DNA of 64,000 bases from Albidovulum litorale (GTDB taxonomy: Bacteria > Pseudomonadota > Alphaproteobacteria > Rhodobacterales > Rhodobacteraceae). Under the pieces are notes generated by a model, which ran no database searches, was not told where the DNA came from, and saw nothing but the letters and a program-made list of their open reading frames with translations. The stretch spans positions 620,001 through 684,000 of the forward strand of contig NZ_JAOWKZ010000003.1 in the NCBI RefSeq assembly GCF_025751495.1, read 5' to 3'. Positions 35,040 to 44,555 of this stretch are shown piece after piece. The number at the start of each line of letters is the position of its first letter. The stretch's first letter is position 1. The position numbers and the translations under genes were made by a program.

Positions 35040-35612
35040 TCAGAGCTTCGACAGCTTAGACTGCAACTCTGCCAACTGCTTCTTTATCGCTTCCAGATCC
35101 TCGCCGCTCTTGGCTTTCGCCTTCGGTTTCGGCGCCGGTTCCTCTTCCTCCGGTTCGGGACCGGACGATCCCGAGAACCCGCCCATGATCGACTTCAGGA
35201 AAGCCTGCTGCTGGCGCTGAAGCGCATCAAAGCCCGGCATCGAAGCCATGGGATTGGGGAAGGTCGAAAGGTTTTCCAGCATCTTCGACTGACCCTCGCG
35301 CAGCATTTCAAAGCTCGCGGCCAGAAACTGCGGCACCACGCTTTGCGCATTCGTCGTATAGCTGCGCACCAGATCGGTCAGCACGTCGATGGGCAACACG
35401 CTTTCGCCCCGGCTTTCGTGCTCGGCAATAATCTGCAGCAAATACTGCCGGGTCAGGTCGTCGCCGGATTTCAGATCGACGATCTGCACCTCGCGTCCGT
35501 CGCGGATGAAGGCGGCGATATCCTCCAGCGTCACATAGTCGCTGGTTTCCGTGTTGTAGAGCCGCCGGCTCGCATAGCGTTTAATCAGCAGCGGCTTGGC
35601 GTCGTCGGCCAT
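35040..35612 (-). CDS. phaR: PHA synthesis repressor PhaR
   Basis: 190 residues. Represses phasin and PHA genes until granules form, when it is titrated onto polymer. The N-terminal DNA-binding domain begins I-K-R-Y-A-S-R-R-L-Y-N-T and contains D-Y-V-T-L-E-D-I-A (PHB_acc_N), followed by the granule-binding PHB_acc domain (Y-L-L-Q-I-I-A-E-H-E). The C-terminus is an acidic, Pro/Lys-rich linker plus a short coiled coil (L-A-E-L-Q-S-K-L). Part of phaR-phaP-phaC with phaZ divergent. A near-consensus PhaR box lies upstream of its own start. Confidence 0.94.
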   Translation of the reverse strand: MADDAKPLLIKRYASRRLYNTETSDYVTLEDIAAFIRDGREVQIVDLKSGDDLTRQYLLQIIAEHESRGESVLPIDVLTDLVRSYTTNAQSVVPQFLAASFEMLREGQSKMLENLSTFPNPMASMPGFDALQRQQQAFLKSIMGGFSGSSGPEPEEEEPAPKPKAKAKSGEDLEAIKKQLAELQSKLSKL

Positions 35613-35638
35613 CAGCCATCCTCCCCAGGATCATTCTT

Positions 35639-35649
35639 TTGCGTTGCAG
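35639..35649. promoter_or_regulatory. Candidate PhaR box upstream of phaR
   Basis: TTGCGTTGCAG, one mismatch from the CTGC-N3-GCAG consensus of PhaR. It lies 27-37 bases before the phaR start and fits autoregulation. Confidence 0.5.
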
Positions 35650-35679
35650 CGAGATTAAGCCGCGCGGCAGAAAACACAA

Positions 35680-35711
35680 CCAAAAGAAAAGGCGGGCACA
35701 ACGTGCCCGCC
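35680..35711 (-). terminator. Terminator of phaP
   Basis: On the minus strand a GGCGGGCAC/GTGCCCGCC stem with a 3-base loop is followed by TTTTCTTTT. It lies 70 bases after the phaP stop and upstream of phaR, separating the two transcripts. Confidence 0.8.
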
Positions 35712-35780
35712 TGAGTGCGGTCTCACCGACAGGGAGGAGTTAGGAGACCGTAAAACCGTTACTCGTTACCGAATTCGAAC

Positions 35781-36230
35781 TTACTTCACCGAAGCGGTGG
35801 CTTTCTTCGCGGCAGCGGTCACTTCGGCCTGGGCCTTCTTGACAGCGGCGGTCGCGTCTTCCGAGAAGTCCTTGCCAGCGGCAAGCATCAGTTCGACGGT
35901 TTCCATCTGGGCTTTCTTCGCGACTTCCGCGAAAGCGGCGAGGTTCGCGGCGGCCAGTTCGGCAGCGGACGAAGCGAAGTCCGAAACGGCCTTCGAATAG
36001 TCAGCCGGCTCGTCCTTGACGGCGGTCAGCGCGCCAACCTTGCCGAGCGTTTCTTTCGTCCACTTGGACGAGATCTCGTTCGACTTTTCGGCAGCTTCGA
36101 GAGCAACCTTGGCGACCTTCTCGCCGAGAACGGCGGAGGTCTTGAACGTGTCCTGAAGAGCTTTCGCGTCGAACGGGAAAGCGGCAGCCATGTCATTCAT
36201 GACTTTGGTGAAGTCCTGGGTCTTCTGCAT
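35781..36230 (-). CDS. phaP: Phasin
   Basis: 149 residues, Ala/Lys/Glu-rich, entirely helical, no Cys, ending in repeated A-A-K-K-A motifs. It coats PHA granules in the cytoplasm. The start M-Q-K-T-Q-D-F follows AGGAG with 8-base spacing. Two exact PhaR boxes lie 59-69 and 87-97 bases upstream of the ATG, matching the arrangement I recall for Rhodobacter phaP. Confidence 0.9.
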   Translation of the reverse strand: MQKTQDFTKVMNDMAAAFPFDAKALQDTFKTSAVLGEKVAKVALEAAEKSNEISSKWTKETLGKVGALTAVKDEPADYSKAVSDFASSAAELAAANLAAFAEVAKKAQMETVELMLAAGKDFSEDATAAVKKAQAEVTAAAKKATASVK

Positions 36231-36285
36231 CTGTCTATCTCCTGAGCATGGGCGATTGCCCTTTCTGCGTCTGCAATGAAGATAG

Positions 36286-36327
36286 ATGCTGCGACGCAGC
36301 ATTTCAAGTGTTTTTGCTGCGGTGCAG
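36286..36327. promoter_or_regulatory. Two consensus PhaR operators upstream of phaP
   Basis: CTGCGACGCAG at 36289-36299, inside the longer palindrome ATGCTGCGACGCAGCAT, and CTGCGGTGCAG at 36317-36327. Both fit CTGC-N3-GCAG exactly; centres are 28 bases apart, on about the same DNA face. Confidence 0.8.
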
Positions 36328-36350
36328 AAAAAAGTTTTTCGGCTTATTTT

Positions 36351-38144
36351 TCAGATGATTGGCGTCTCGGTAACGTAGGTTCCGGGCGCTGGCGCCAGAA
36401 CCGGGTGCTTCGAATCGCCCAGTTCACGCGCCTCAACCATCTTGCCCGCGCGTGGTTTCACCCATGCTTCCCAGCGTGGCCACCAGCTGCCTTCATGGAA
36501 GGTCGCTGTGGCCAGCCAGTCATCGGCCTCGCCCATCTCGGCGTCATTGGTGTAATGACCGTACTTGTTCTTCGTGGGCGGATTGATGATCCCCGCGATA
36601 TGGCCGGATTGCGAAACGACAAAGGTCTTGTCCTTCGAGCCATATTGCCGGATGCCGTTGAACGACCCTTTCCACGGCGCGATGTGATCTGCCTCGCAGG
36701 CCACAGCGAACAACGGAATCTTCACGTCCTTCAGCCCGATCGTCTCGCCGCAGATCTCGATCGTGCCATCGGCCAGCCGGTTCGCCTGACAGATCCAGCG
36801 CAGGTATTCGACCGCCATCTTCGCGGGCAGGTTGGTCCCGTCACCGTTCCAGTAGAGAAGATCGAAGGCCGGCGGCTTGTCGCCCAGCATGTAGTTGCGG
36901 ATCGCGGGCGCATAGACGAGGTCATTCGAGCGCAGGAAGGAGAAGGTCCGCGCCATGAAATACTTATCGAGATAGCCGTCGCGCCCGACCTGTTCCTCAA
37001 TCCCGTCAATGAAATCGTCGTCGAGGAAGACCGACACTTCGCCGGGATCAGAGAAATCCGTGAGCGTGGTGAAGAAGGTGGCCGATTTGACCGACTTGTC
37101 GCCACGCTTGGCCAGAACCGCCTGCGTCAGGGTCAGGGTCGTTCCGGCAATGCAGTAGCCGACGGCATTGACTTGCTTTTCACCGGTGATCTTCTTGGCC
37201 TCTTCGATGGCCGCGATGAACCCTTCCTCGACATATTCGTCGAGGCCGACATCGGCATAGCTCTTGTCGGGATTCTTCCAGCTGACAACAAACAGAGTAT
37301 AGCCCTGATCGACGATCCACTTGATCAGCGAATTCGAGGGCTTGAGGTCCATGATGTAGAACTTGTTAATCCAGGGCGGGAAAATCACGATCGGCGTCGC
37401 ATGCACCTTCTCGGTCGTCGCCTTGTACTGGATCAGCTCGATCATCCGGTTGCGATAGACAACCGCACCTTCGGTCGCGCCGATATTGTCGCCGAGAGCA
37501 AAGGCATCGGGATCGGCCAGCCGCACGAGGAAATCGCCGTGGTTGCTCTCGATGTCGTGGACGAGGTTTTCCAGCCCCTTCACCAGGCTTTCGCCATCGG
37601 TCTCAACCGCGCGTTCCAGTGCGTCGGGATTGGTGGCGAGGAAATTCGTCGGCGCGAGCATGTCCATCAGCTGATGGGCGAAATGTTCCACCCGCTTGCG
37701 CTCATGCGGTTCCAGATCGTCGATATCCGACAGCGCCATCTCCATCGCTTCGACATTGCGGAAATACTGCTGCTTGACGAAGTTGAAATAGGGATGGGTT
37801 TTCCATAGCGGGTTTGAAAACCGCCGGTCGGTCGGCGTGTCGTCCTCGGGCGCGGTGAACTTGCCCGAGGCAAGCGCGTGCTGCGCGTCGATATAGTGCT
37901 TCAGCGTCTTGCCCCAGAGCGTGGCCTGCTGTTCGATCAGCTTGCCGGGGTTCTCCATCGCCTCTTTCCAATAGGCAGTCACCGCATGGGTAAACAATCC
38001 CATCCCGGGCGCTTCCACCGCAGGATTCGGCGCGCGTTTCTGCGAAACCGCCTGAACCAGACGCTGAGTCAATTCCTCCAATCTGGTGAGATTTGACGTC
38101 AGTTTCTCAAGATTCTCGGTAGGGACGTTGAGATCGGTTGTCAT
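36351..38144 (-). CDS. phaC: Class I poly(3-hydroxyalkanoate) synthase
   Basis: 597 residues, normal for class I. Polymerises 3-hydroxyacyl-CoA on the granule surface. The lipase-like box with the catalytic Cys is G-Y-C-I-A-G near 330; the catalytic Asp and His lie in the C-terminal half (S-G-H-I-A-G near 513). The N-terminal 200 residues form the PhaC_N domain. Transcribed toward phaP and divergent from phaZ with PhaR-like boxes between. Confidence 0.96.
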   Translation of the reverse strand: MTTDLNVPTENLEKLTSNLTRLEELTQRLVQAVSQKRAPNPAVEAPGMGLFTHAVTAYWKEAMENPGKLIEQQATLWGKTLKHYIDAQHALASGKFTAPEDDTPTDRRFSNPLWKTHPYFNFVKQQYFRNVEAMEMALSDIDDLEPHERKRVEHFAHQLMDMLAPTNFLATNPDALERAVETDGESLVKGLENLVHDIESNHGDFLVRLADPDAFALGDNIGATEGAVVYRNRMIELIQYKATTEKVHATPIVIFPPWINKFYIMDLKPSNSLIKWIVDQGYTLFVVSWKNPDKSYADVGLDEYVEEGFIAAIEEAKKITGEKQVNAVGYCIAGTTLTLTQAVLAKRGDKSVKSATFFTTLTDFSDPGEVSVFLDDDFIDGIEEQVGRDGYLDKYFMARTFSFLRSNDLVYAPAIRNYMLGDKPPAFDLLYWNGDGTNLPAKMAVEYLRWICQANRLADGTIEICGETIGLKDVKIPLFAVACEADHIAPWKGSFNGIRQYGSKDKTFVVSQSGHIAGIINPPTKNKYGHYTNDAEMGEADDWLATATFHEGSWWPRWEAWVKPRAGKMVEARELGDSKHPVLAPAPGTYVTETPII

Positions 38145-38167
38145 ATTAACCTTTCCTTCCTACTCTG

Positions 38168-38200
38168 TTGCAGTGCAGCATAACGATGTTGCGACCGCAG
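38168..38200. promoter_or_regulatory. Candidate PhaR sites between phaC and phaZ
   Basis: TTGCAGTGCAG at 38168-38178 (one mismatch from CTGC-N3-GCAG) and TTGCGACCGCAG at 38189-38200 (same half-sites with a 4-base spacer) lie in the 101-base divergent promoter region. Confidence 0.5.
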
Positions 38201-38245
38201 GAAAAGCGACGATTCGGTAACGGTGCCGGCAAAGGAGACGCCATC

Positions 38246-39523
38246 ATGAAGAGTATGTTCTCTTACGACCTGATGGAGAGCGCCCGCAATACCAATGAAT
38301 GGCTGGGCGCTTCGGCCCGCGCCATGGCGTCCTATCCGGTCTGGGGACTGGTGCCGCATCCGATGTTCAAGGTGATGTCCGCCTGGGGCCGGGTGACCGA
38401 ACGCAGCTTTGCCCGCATGGTGATCAAGCCCGACTGGGGCATCCGCACCGTGGTGGGCGAGGATGACCGCGATCATCTGGTCGAGATCGAGACCCTTGTC
38501 GACCGCCCCTTCGGCAGCCTCATCCATTTCAAGGTCGTCGGCCGCGATCCGATGCCGCGCCGCGTTCTTCTGGTGGCGCCGATGTCGGGTCACTATTCCA
38601 CTTTGTTGCGCTCGACCGTCAAAAGCCTGCTGCCCGATTGCGACGTCTATGTCACCGACTGGCACAATGCCCGCGATATTCCGGTCAGCGCCGGAAAGTT
38701 CGATATCGAGGATTATGCCGCCTACCTCGTCGATTTCATGCGCCATCTCGGCCCTGACATCCATGTCGTCGCGGTCTGCCAGCCGGTTCCGATCACACTC
38801 GCCGCGACCGCCCTTCTGGCCGAAACCGATCCGGCCGCGCAGCCCCGGACGCTGACGCTGATCGGTGGCCCGGTTGATCCGGACGCGGCCCCGACCGAGG
38901 TGACCGATTTCGGCCGCCGTCTGACGATGGGTCAGCTTGAGCACCTCGCGATCCAGCGCGTCGGCTTCAAATATGCCGGTGCCGGGCGGCTGGTCTATCC
39001 GGGCCTGTTGCAACTCGCCTCCTTCATCTCGATGAACATGGACCGCCACGCCCAGGCTTTTTCCGACAAGATCACCGCCGCAGCGAAGGGCGAGGATGGC
39101 GAACGCGACGCCCATAACCGTTTCTATGACGAATATCTCTCGGTCATGGATATGACGGCGGAGTTTTACCTCTCGACGGTCGAACGGATCTTCAAGAACC
39201 GCGAGATCGCGCAGAACACTTTCTCGGTCGCCGGTCATCAGGTCGATATCGGCAAGATCACCGATGTGGCGGTGCATGTCATCGAGGGTGAGAAAGATGA
39301 CATCTCGGCCCCCGGCCAGTGTCTTGCAGCACTTGGTCTCTGCACCGGCCTGCCTGAGTCGAAAAAGGCGAGCCACGTAGAACCCGGCGCAGGCCATTAC
39401 GGCATCTTCGCGGGCAAGTCCTGGCGCAATAATATCCGGCCGCTGGTGCTGGATTTCTTCGACGCCAATTCCAGCGCTCCGCGCCGCCGCTCAGCCGCAA
39501 AAACTGCCATTCGCGCCGTCTGA
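38246..39523 (+). CDS. phaZ: Intracellular PHA depolymerase
   Basis: About 425 residues. Alpha/beta-hydrolase-like enzyme that degrades native PHA granules. The nucleophile region is V-A-V-C-Q-P-V-P near 180, i.e. a Cys where secreted depolymerases have Ser, as in the PhaZ1-type intracellular enzymes. Other marks are D-W-H-N-A-R near 140 and a C-terminal G-A-G-H-Y-G-I-F (His). The start follows AAAGGAG at 8 bases. Divergent from phaC. Confidence 0.92.
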   Translation: MKSMFSYDLMESARNTNEWLGASARAMASYPVWGLVPHPMFKVMSAWGRVTERSFARMVIKPDWGIRTVVGEDDRDHLVEIETLVDRPFGSLIHFKVVGRDPMPRRVLLVAPMSGHYSTLLRSTVKSLLPDCDVYVTDWHNARDIPVSAGKFDIEDYAAYLVDFMRHLGPDIHVVAVCQPVPITLAATALLAETDPAAQPRTLTLIGGPVDPDAAPTEVTDFGRRLTMGQLEHLAIQRVGFKYAGAGRLVYPGLLQLASFISMNMDRHAQAFSDKITAAAKGEDGERDAHNRFYDEYLSVMDMTAEFYLSTVERIFKNREIAQNTFSVAGHQVDIGKITDVAVHVIEGEKDDISAPGQCLAALGLCTGLPESKKASHVEPGAGHYGIFAGKSWRNNIRPLVLDFFDANSSAPRRRSAAKTAIRAV

Positions 39524-39527
39524 GCAG

Positions 39528-40286
39528 TCAGGCCACCTCACCGATCCGCTGGATTACCTTCAGCACGCTGAGCTCGATCAGCTTCAAGCATTCGGGTGTG
39601 GAAAACCGGTGGTCGGCATCCTTGACCAGTGTTAGCCTGATATCCGGCCCCGTCGCATGTTCGATCAGCCGCACCGCGACCGAGACCGGCACATCGGCAT
39701 CGGCCGTTCCCTGCAGCATCCTGACCGGCATCGGCAGGTTGAGGGGGGTGCGCAGCACCAGACGCCCGCGCCCGTCCTCGATCAGCCGTTTCGTGATGAT
39801 ATAGGGCTCATCGGAATAATCCGACGGCAGGGCCACCTGCCCCGCCTCGATCAGCTCCTGCCGCTGGGTATCGGAAAACTCCGCCCACATCCCGTCCTCG
39901 GTAAAGTCCGGCGCGGCGGCAATCGTCACCAATCCCGCGACCTTTTCAGGGTATTCCCGCGCCATCAGCAGCGAAATCCAGCCCCCCATCGACGAACCGA
40001 CCAGAACCTGAGGCCCTTCGGTCAGTTCCAGAATCGCGGCCCGCGCATCCTCGAACCAGTCACCGATGCACCCGTCGAGAAAATCGCCCGAGGATTGCCC
40101 GTGCCCGGAATAGTCGAAGCGCAGGAAGGCGCGGCCATGGCGTTTCGCCCATGCCTCCAGTGCCAGCGCCTTGGTGCCTTCCTTGTCCGACCGGAACCCA
40201 CCCAAAAACACCACGCCAGGGCCGGCGCCATCGATGCGGTCATAGGCAATCTCGCGGCCGTCCTGCGTCTTCAGCATCTCACTCAT
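39528..40286 (-). CDS. Alpha/beta hydrolase
   Basis: About 252 residues. Serine nucleophile in V-G-S-S-M-G-G-W near 101, oxyanion-hole region F-L-G-G-F near 28 and catalytic His in D-A-D-H-R-F-S near 232; the acid is probably the Asp of G-T-A-D-A-D-V-P. It resembles the palmitoyl-protein thioesterase ABHD10-like group of short hydrolases, but the substrate is unknown. The start M-S-E-M-L-K has AGGGGGAC upstream. It converges on phaZ with a 4-base gap. Confidence 0.83.
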   Translation of the reverse strand: MSEMLKTQDGREIAYDRIDGAGPGVVFLGGFRSDKEGTKALALEAWAKRHGRAFLRFDYSGHGQSSGDFLDGCIGDWFEDARAAILELTEGPQVLVGSSMGGWISLLMAREYPEKVAGLVTIAAAPDFTEDGMWAEFSDTQRQELIEAGQVALPSDYSDEPYIITKRLIEDGRGRLVLRTPLNLPMPVRMLQGTADADVPVSVAVRLIEHATGPDIRLTLVKDADHRFSTPECLKLIELSVLKVIQRIGEVA

Positions 40287-40441
40287 CGGCGTCCCCCTGC
40301 TTCTTCTGTTCTCAAATACTCCCGGGGGTCCGGGGGTGGAACCCCCGGCCGTTGACTTCCCCCACGCGATCCACCAATAAAGCCGAAACATCACCCGCAA
40401 CCGGGCGTTCCGTGGGCGCCAAACCGACGAGGAGCTAGGCC

Positions 40442-42394
40442 ATGAGCCAGATTTCCCTGACATTCCCCGATGGCAATGCGCGCGACTACGACAAGGGCGT
40501 GACCGCCGCCGATGTGGCCGCCTCCATCGCACCGTCGCTCGCCAAGGCCGCAATCTCGGCCAGCATCGACGGCCAGCACTGGGACCTGCAATGGCCCATC
40601 GAGGCCGACGCGCAGATCGCCATCCACACGATGAAGGACGACGCCCAGGCGCTGGAACTCATCCGCCACGACTTCGCCCATGTCATGGCCCGCGCGGTCC
40701 AGAAGCTGTGGCCCGAGGTCAAGGTCACCATCGGCCCGGTGATCGAGAACGGCTGGTACTACGATTTCGACCGGGACGAGCCCTTCACGCCCGAAGACCT
40801 CGGCGCGATTGAGAAGGAAATGAAGGCGATCATCAATGAACGCGATCCGGTCCGGACCGAGGTCTGGGACCGGTCGCGCGCGATCAAGCACTATGTCGAG
40901 AAGAAAGAGCCCTTCAAGGTCGAGCTGATCGAGGCGATCCCGGGCGATGAGCCTCTACGCATGTACTGGCACGGCCATTGGCAGGACCTCTGCCGCGGCC
41001 CGCATCTTCAGCATACGGGCCAGCTTCCCGCCGACGCCTTCAAGCTGATGTCCGTCGCGGGTGCCTATTGGCGCGGCGATCACACGAAAAAGCAGCTTCA
41101 GCGCATCTACGGCGTCGCCTTCAAGAATCGCGATGATCTGAAGGCGCATCTGACCATGCTGGAAGAGGCCGCCAAACGCGACCACCGCAAGCTCGGCCGC
41201 GAGATGGAGCTTTTCCACCTTCAGGAAGAAGCCCCCGGCATGGTGTTCTGGCATCCGAACGGCTGGACGATTTACCGCGAGCTTGAGGACTACATGCGCC
41301 GCCGTCTGCGCACTGCGGGCTACAAGGAAATCAAGACTCCGCAGGTCGTCGATCGTGTCCTCTGGGAACGGTCGGGCCATTGGGAGGCCTACCGCGAAAA
41401 CATGTTCATCGTCGAGGTCGAGGAGGAACACGCCAAGGAAAAGCGCACCAACGCGCTGAAGCCGATGAACTGCCCCTGCCATGTGCAGGTCTACAATCAG
41501 GGCCTGAAGTCCTACCGCGATCTGCCGCTGCGGCTGGCCGAATTCGGCTCCTGCCACCGTTATGAATCCTCAGGCTCCATGCATGGTCTCATGCGGGTGC
41601 GCGGTTTCGTGCAGGACGACGCGCATATCTTCTGCACCGAGGATCAGATCGAACAGGAATGCGCGGGCTTCATCGGGCTTCTCTCGTCGATCTACAGCGA
41701 CCTTGGCTTCACCCAGTTCGACATCAAGCTTTCCACCCGTCCCGATGTGCGGGTGGGCAGCGACGAGATCTGGGACAAGGCCGAAACCGCGCTGGAAAGC
41801 GCGGTGCGGAAGGTCACGAATGATTATGAGGTCGATCCGGGTGAAGGCGCCTTCTACGGGCCGAAGCTCGATTTCAAGCTGACCGACGCCATCGGCCGCG
41901 AATGGCAATGCGGCACATTCCAGGCCGACTTCAACCTGCCGGTCCGGCTCGGCGCGGAATATGTGGGTGAGGACGGGGCCAAGCATCGCCCGGTCATGCT
42001 GCACCGCGCGATCCTCGGCTCGTTCGAGCGTTTCCTCGGGATTCTCATCGAGAACTATGCGGGCAAGCTGCCGTTCTGGCTCGCCCCCCGTCAGGTCGTC
42101 GTCGCCTCGATTGTCTCGGATGCCGACGACTACGTGGCCGAGGTGGTGGCCAAGCTGCGCGCCGCCGGTATCCGGGCCGAGGCCGATACGCGGAACGAGA
42201 AGATCAACTACAAGGTGCGCGAGCATTCGGTTGGTAAAGTCCCCGTGATCATGGCCATCGGCATGAAGGAGGTCGAGACCCGGACTGTTTCAGTCAGGCG
42301 GCTTGGCGAGAACCGGACCGAAACGTTGGACCTAGCCGCAGCACTTGAAACCTTCACCGCCGAGGCGACGCCGCCGGACCTGAAAAACAAATAA
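40442..42394 (+). CDS. thrS: Threonyl-tRNA synthetase
   Basis: 650 residues, full length. Class II synthetase: N-terminal TGS domain (about 1-62), editing domain with H-x-x-x-H-type zinc/substrate residues (R-H-D-F-A-H-V-M-A near 77), catalytic core with M-N-C-P-C-H (zinc Cys) near 342 and motif 2 R-Y-E-S-S-G, and C-terminal anticodon-binding domain (about 545-640). GAGGAGC precedes the ATG. Followed by a strong terminator. Confidence 0.97.
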   Translation: MSQISLTFPDGNARDYDKGVTAADVAASIAPSLAKAAISASIDGQHWDLQWPIEADAQIAIHTMKDDAQALELIRHDFAHVMARAVQKLWPEVKVTIGPVIENGWYYDFDRDEPFTPEDLGAIEKEMKAIINERDPVRTEVWDRSRAIKHYVEKKEPFKVELIEAIPGDEPLRMYWHGHWQDLCRGPHLQHTGQLPADAFKLMSVAGAYWRGDHTKKQLQRIYGVAFKNRDDLKAHLTMLEEAAKRDHRKLGREMELFHLQEEAPGMVFWHPNGWTIYRELEDYMRRRLRTAGYKEIKTPQVVDRVLWERSGHWEAYRENMFIVEVEEEHAKEKRTNALKPMNCPCHVQVYNQGLKSYRDLPLRLAEFGSCHRYESSGSMHGLMRVRGFVQDDAHIFCTEDQIEQECAGFIGLLSSIYSDLGFTQFDIKLSTRPDVRVGSDEIWDKAETALESAVRKVTNDYEVDPGEGAFYGPKLDFKLTDAIGREWQCGTFQADFNLPVRLGAEYVGEDGAKHRPVMLHRAILGSFERFLGILIENYAGKLPFWLAPRQVVVASIVSDADDYVAEVVAKLRAAGIRAEADTRNEKINYKVREHSVGKVPVIMAIGMKEVETRTVSVRRLGENRTETLDLAAALETFTAEATPPDLKNK

Positions 42395-42406
42395 TAACAA
42401 ACCATT

Positions 42407-42440
42407 ACGGGCGCCACGACAGAGGCGCCCGTTTTGTTTT
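42407..42440 (+). terminator. Rho-independent terminator after thrS
   Basis: ACGGGCGCC pairs with GGCGCCCGT over an 8-base loop and is followed by TTTGTTTT. It isolates thrS from the bufferin cluster. Confidence 0.9.
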
Positions 42441-42586
42441 GACGATCGGAAAACCATCCGAAAGTGTTTCAGGACTTCACGCGGTTGTGGCCCCACAGCT
42501 TCGTGAGTGGCCAGAGACCGGGCCCTGCCGCTAGGGTCCGAATTGTCGAAGATACGACGATCTGAACATTAACAAGGGAAGTACCC

Positions 42587-42883
42587 ATGTCTCACTCGAT
42601 GAAGACCCTCGCCGTTGCCGGTTCGCTCGCCGCCGCTCTCTCCGCGCATTTCGTGACGCCTGCCGCCGCACAGGACGACAAGGAAAAGTGCTTCGGCGTT
42701 GCGCTCGCCGGTAAGAACGACTGCGCCGCGGGCCCGGGCACGACCTGCGCCGGCACCTCGAAAGTGGACTACCAGGGCAACGCCTGGACGCTGGTCCCTG
42801 CCGGCACCTGCGAAACCATGGAACTGCCGGACGGCCGCATGGGTTCGCTCGAAGCCCTTGACCGCGACCTGCCGCAGGGCTGA
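42587..42883 (+). CDS. bufA: BufA-type bufferin precursor (DUF2282)
   Basis: 98 residues. DUF2282 family, now known as BufA1 precursors of bufferins: ribosomally made, post-translationally modified periplasmic copper-buffering peptides. A signal peptide (about 1-29, ending P-A-A-A-Q) is followed by a four-cysteine core: [20 protein letters not shown] and A-G-T-C-E-T-M. Family knowledge says the maturase pair converts Cys residues to thiooxazole-type heterocycles. AAGGGAAG precedes the ATG. An intercistronic hairpin separates it from bufB. Metal specificity cannot be read from the sequence. Confidence 0.88.
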   Translation: MSHSMKTLAVAGSLAAALSAHFVTPAAAQDDKEKCFGVALAGKNDCAAGPGTTCAGTSKVDYQGNAWTLVPAGTCETMELPDGRMGSLEALDRDLPQG

Positions 42884-42892
42884 GATTGATTG

Positions 42893-42921
42893 GGCACCTC
42901 CGGCATATGGCCGGGGGTGCC
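42893..42921 (+). promoter_or_regulatory. Intercistronic hairpin bufA-bufB
   Basis: GGCACCTCCGGC pairs with GCCGGGGGTGCC (one G-U pair) over a 5-base loop, 10 bases after the bufA stop, with no T tract. Likely a 3' stabiliser or partial attenuator giving more precursor than maturase. Confidence 0.6.
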
Positions 42922-42960
42922 GACCGCGACCGCTGACTACGGACGACCAAGGGGGACACC

Positions 42961-43815
42961 ATGCTCGACCAATCCGCCAAGCGTCAGCTGCCACCCCGGC
43001 CCGGCATCGGTTACAAGCCCCAGCACTTTTCGAACATTTTGCAGGATGCAGAACCGGTGAAATGGCTCGAGATCCATGCAGAAAACTACATGGGTGACGG
43101 TGGCCGCCCACTTGCACAGCTTCGTTACCTTGCCGAACGGTTCCCGATCTCGGTCCACGGCGTCGGCCTCTCCATCGGCGGAGAAGGCCCCCTGAACCGC
43201 GATCACCTTGCGCGCCTGAAACATCTCTGTGACTGGGTTGACCCGGCGAGCTTCTCGGAACATCTCGCCTGGTCTACCCATGGCGCGGAGTTCCTGAACG
43301 ATCTGTTGCCGCTACCCTACACAGACGCAACCCTTGAGCGCGTCGCAGACCACATCGCTGAGGTGCAGGATCATGTCGGCCGCCGGATGCTGCTCGAAAA
43401 CCCCTCAGTCTACGTGAACTTCACCGAGACCAATATGGGCGAGATCGAGTTCCTGACCGAGGTCGCCAGACGCACCGGCTGCGGGCTGCTACTCGACGTC
43501 AACAACGTCTTCGTTTCCTGCACAAACCGGCAGACCGATCCTTACGACTATATTGACCGCTTCCCGCATCAACTAGTGGGCGAGATTCATCTTGGCGGCC
43601 ATGACGAGGATACTGACGACATGGGGGCGCCCCTGCTGATCGACGCGCATGGCAGCGAAGTCGTCGATCCGGTCTGGCAGCTCTATGCCCATACGATCGC
43701 AATATCGGGCCCGAAACCCACGCTGATCGAATGGGACAACGACGTTCCCGATTGGCCCGTGCTGGCCGACGAGGCCAGCCGCGCCGCCCGCATTCTCGAC
43801 AAGGTCATCGCATGA
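42961..43815 (+). CDS. bufB: BufB, DUF692 multinuclear-iron maturase
   Basis: 284 residues. DUF692 TIM-barrel enzyme of the MbnB family, which uses a multi-iron centre and oxygen to modify cysteines in its RiPP precursor. Putative metal ligands are in family positions: E-I-H-A-E-N-Y near 40, S-V-H-G-V-G near 62, S-E-H-L-A near 99, L-E-N-P-S near 141, D-V-N-N-V near 179, E-I-H-L-G-G-H near 209 and D-A-H-G near 226. AAGGGGGAC supports the start. Overlaps bufC by ATGA. Confidence 0.92.
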   Translation: MLDQSAKRQLPPRPGIGYKPQHFSNILQDAEPVKWLEIHAENYMGDGGRPLAQLRYLAERFPISVHGVGLSIGGEGPLNRDHLARLKHLCDWVDPASFSEHLAWSTHGAEFLNDLLPLPYTDATLERVADHIAEVQDHVGRRMLLENPSVYVNFTETNMGEIEFLTEVARRTGCGLLLDVNNVFVSCTNRQTDPYDYIDRFPHQLVGEIHLGGHDEDTDDMGAPLLIDAHGSEVVDPVWQLYAHTIAISGPKPTLIEWDNDVPDWPVLADEASRAARILDKVIA

Positions 43816-44555
43816 GCCAGACTGAGTTTCGTGCGGCTTTGCTGAACCCGGAGCGTCCGGCCCCGGCAGGTCTGGCCGACCCGCAGGGCCGCCCCGCCGG
43901 GCGTCGGTTCGACGTCTACCGCAACAATGTCACGGTCTCGCTGACAGAAGCCCTGCGGCAGGCGTTCCCGGTGATCCGCAAACTGGTGGGGGAAGAGTTC
44001 TTCACGGCCATGGCGCGCGAGCATCTCCGCGCCCATCCGCCGACATCACCCCTGATGATGCATTACGGCCGCGACATGCCGGAATTTCTGGAAAATTTCC
44101 CGCCGGTTCAGCACCTTGGCTACCTGCCCGATATCGCCCGGCTGGAGCTTGCCCTGCGCGAAAGCTATCACGCGGCGGATGCCACATCCGTGTCCGCAGA
44201 GGCCCTGCAGGCATTATCCCCGGATACGCTCATGGCGTCGCGCCCCACGCTCGCCCCGTCGCTCCGCCTCATCCGCTCGCGCTGGCCGATCCACGCGATC
44301 TGGTCGGCAAACATGCGTGGCACCGAAGCGCCGAAATCCGCCGTGGCCGAGGACGTGCTGATCGCACGACCGGACTATGACCCCGAACCGCATCGCCTGC
44401 CCGACGGCGCCGCCCCCTTCATCGCCGCGCTGATGCAGGGCGCGGCCGTGGCCGAAGCGCTTGAGGCGGGACCGGAATTCGACCTGACCGCGACGCTGGG
44501 CCTATTGCTCGCGACCCGCGCCATCACCGCCGTCAACCCCGGAGACCAGACGTGA
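43812..44555 (+). CDS. bufC: BufC, DUF2063-type maturase partner
   Basis: 247 residues. N-terminal DUF2063 domain (F-R-A-A-L-L-N, then R-F-D-V-Y-R-N-N-V near 38, [10 protein letters not shown] near 55), followed by a C-terminal domain with P-D-Y-D-P and L-P-D-G-A-A. In methanobactin and bufferin clusters this protein complexes with the DUF692 enzyme and presents the precursor leader. Often annotated as DNA-binding, which is not supported by context here. Translationally coupled at both ends (ATGA with bufB, GTGA with doxX). Confidence 0.9.
   Translation: MSQTEFRAALLNPERPAPAGLADPQGRPAGRRFDVYRNNVTVSLTEALRQAFPVIRKLVGEEFFTAMAREHLRAHPPTSPLMMHYGRDMPEFLENFPPVQHLGYLPDIARLELALRESYHAADATSVSAEALQALSPDTLMASRPTLAPSLRLIRSRWPIHAIWSANMRGTEAPKSAVAEDVLIARPDYDPEPHRLPDGAAPFIAALMQGAAVAEALEAGPEFDLTATLGLLLATRAITAVNPGDQT

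Noticed and set aside
36276-37808. 510-codon plus-strand frame opposite phaC
   Set aside because: Antisense shadow of phaC; no recognisable motif, and it would run through the PhaR operators.
43812-44555. DUF2063 protein as a DNA-binding regulator
   Set aside because: The common annotation rests on an old label; operon overlap with the DUF692 enzyme and precursor supports the BufC role.
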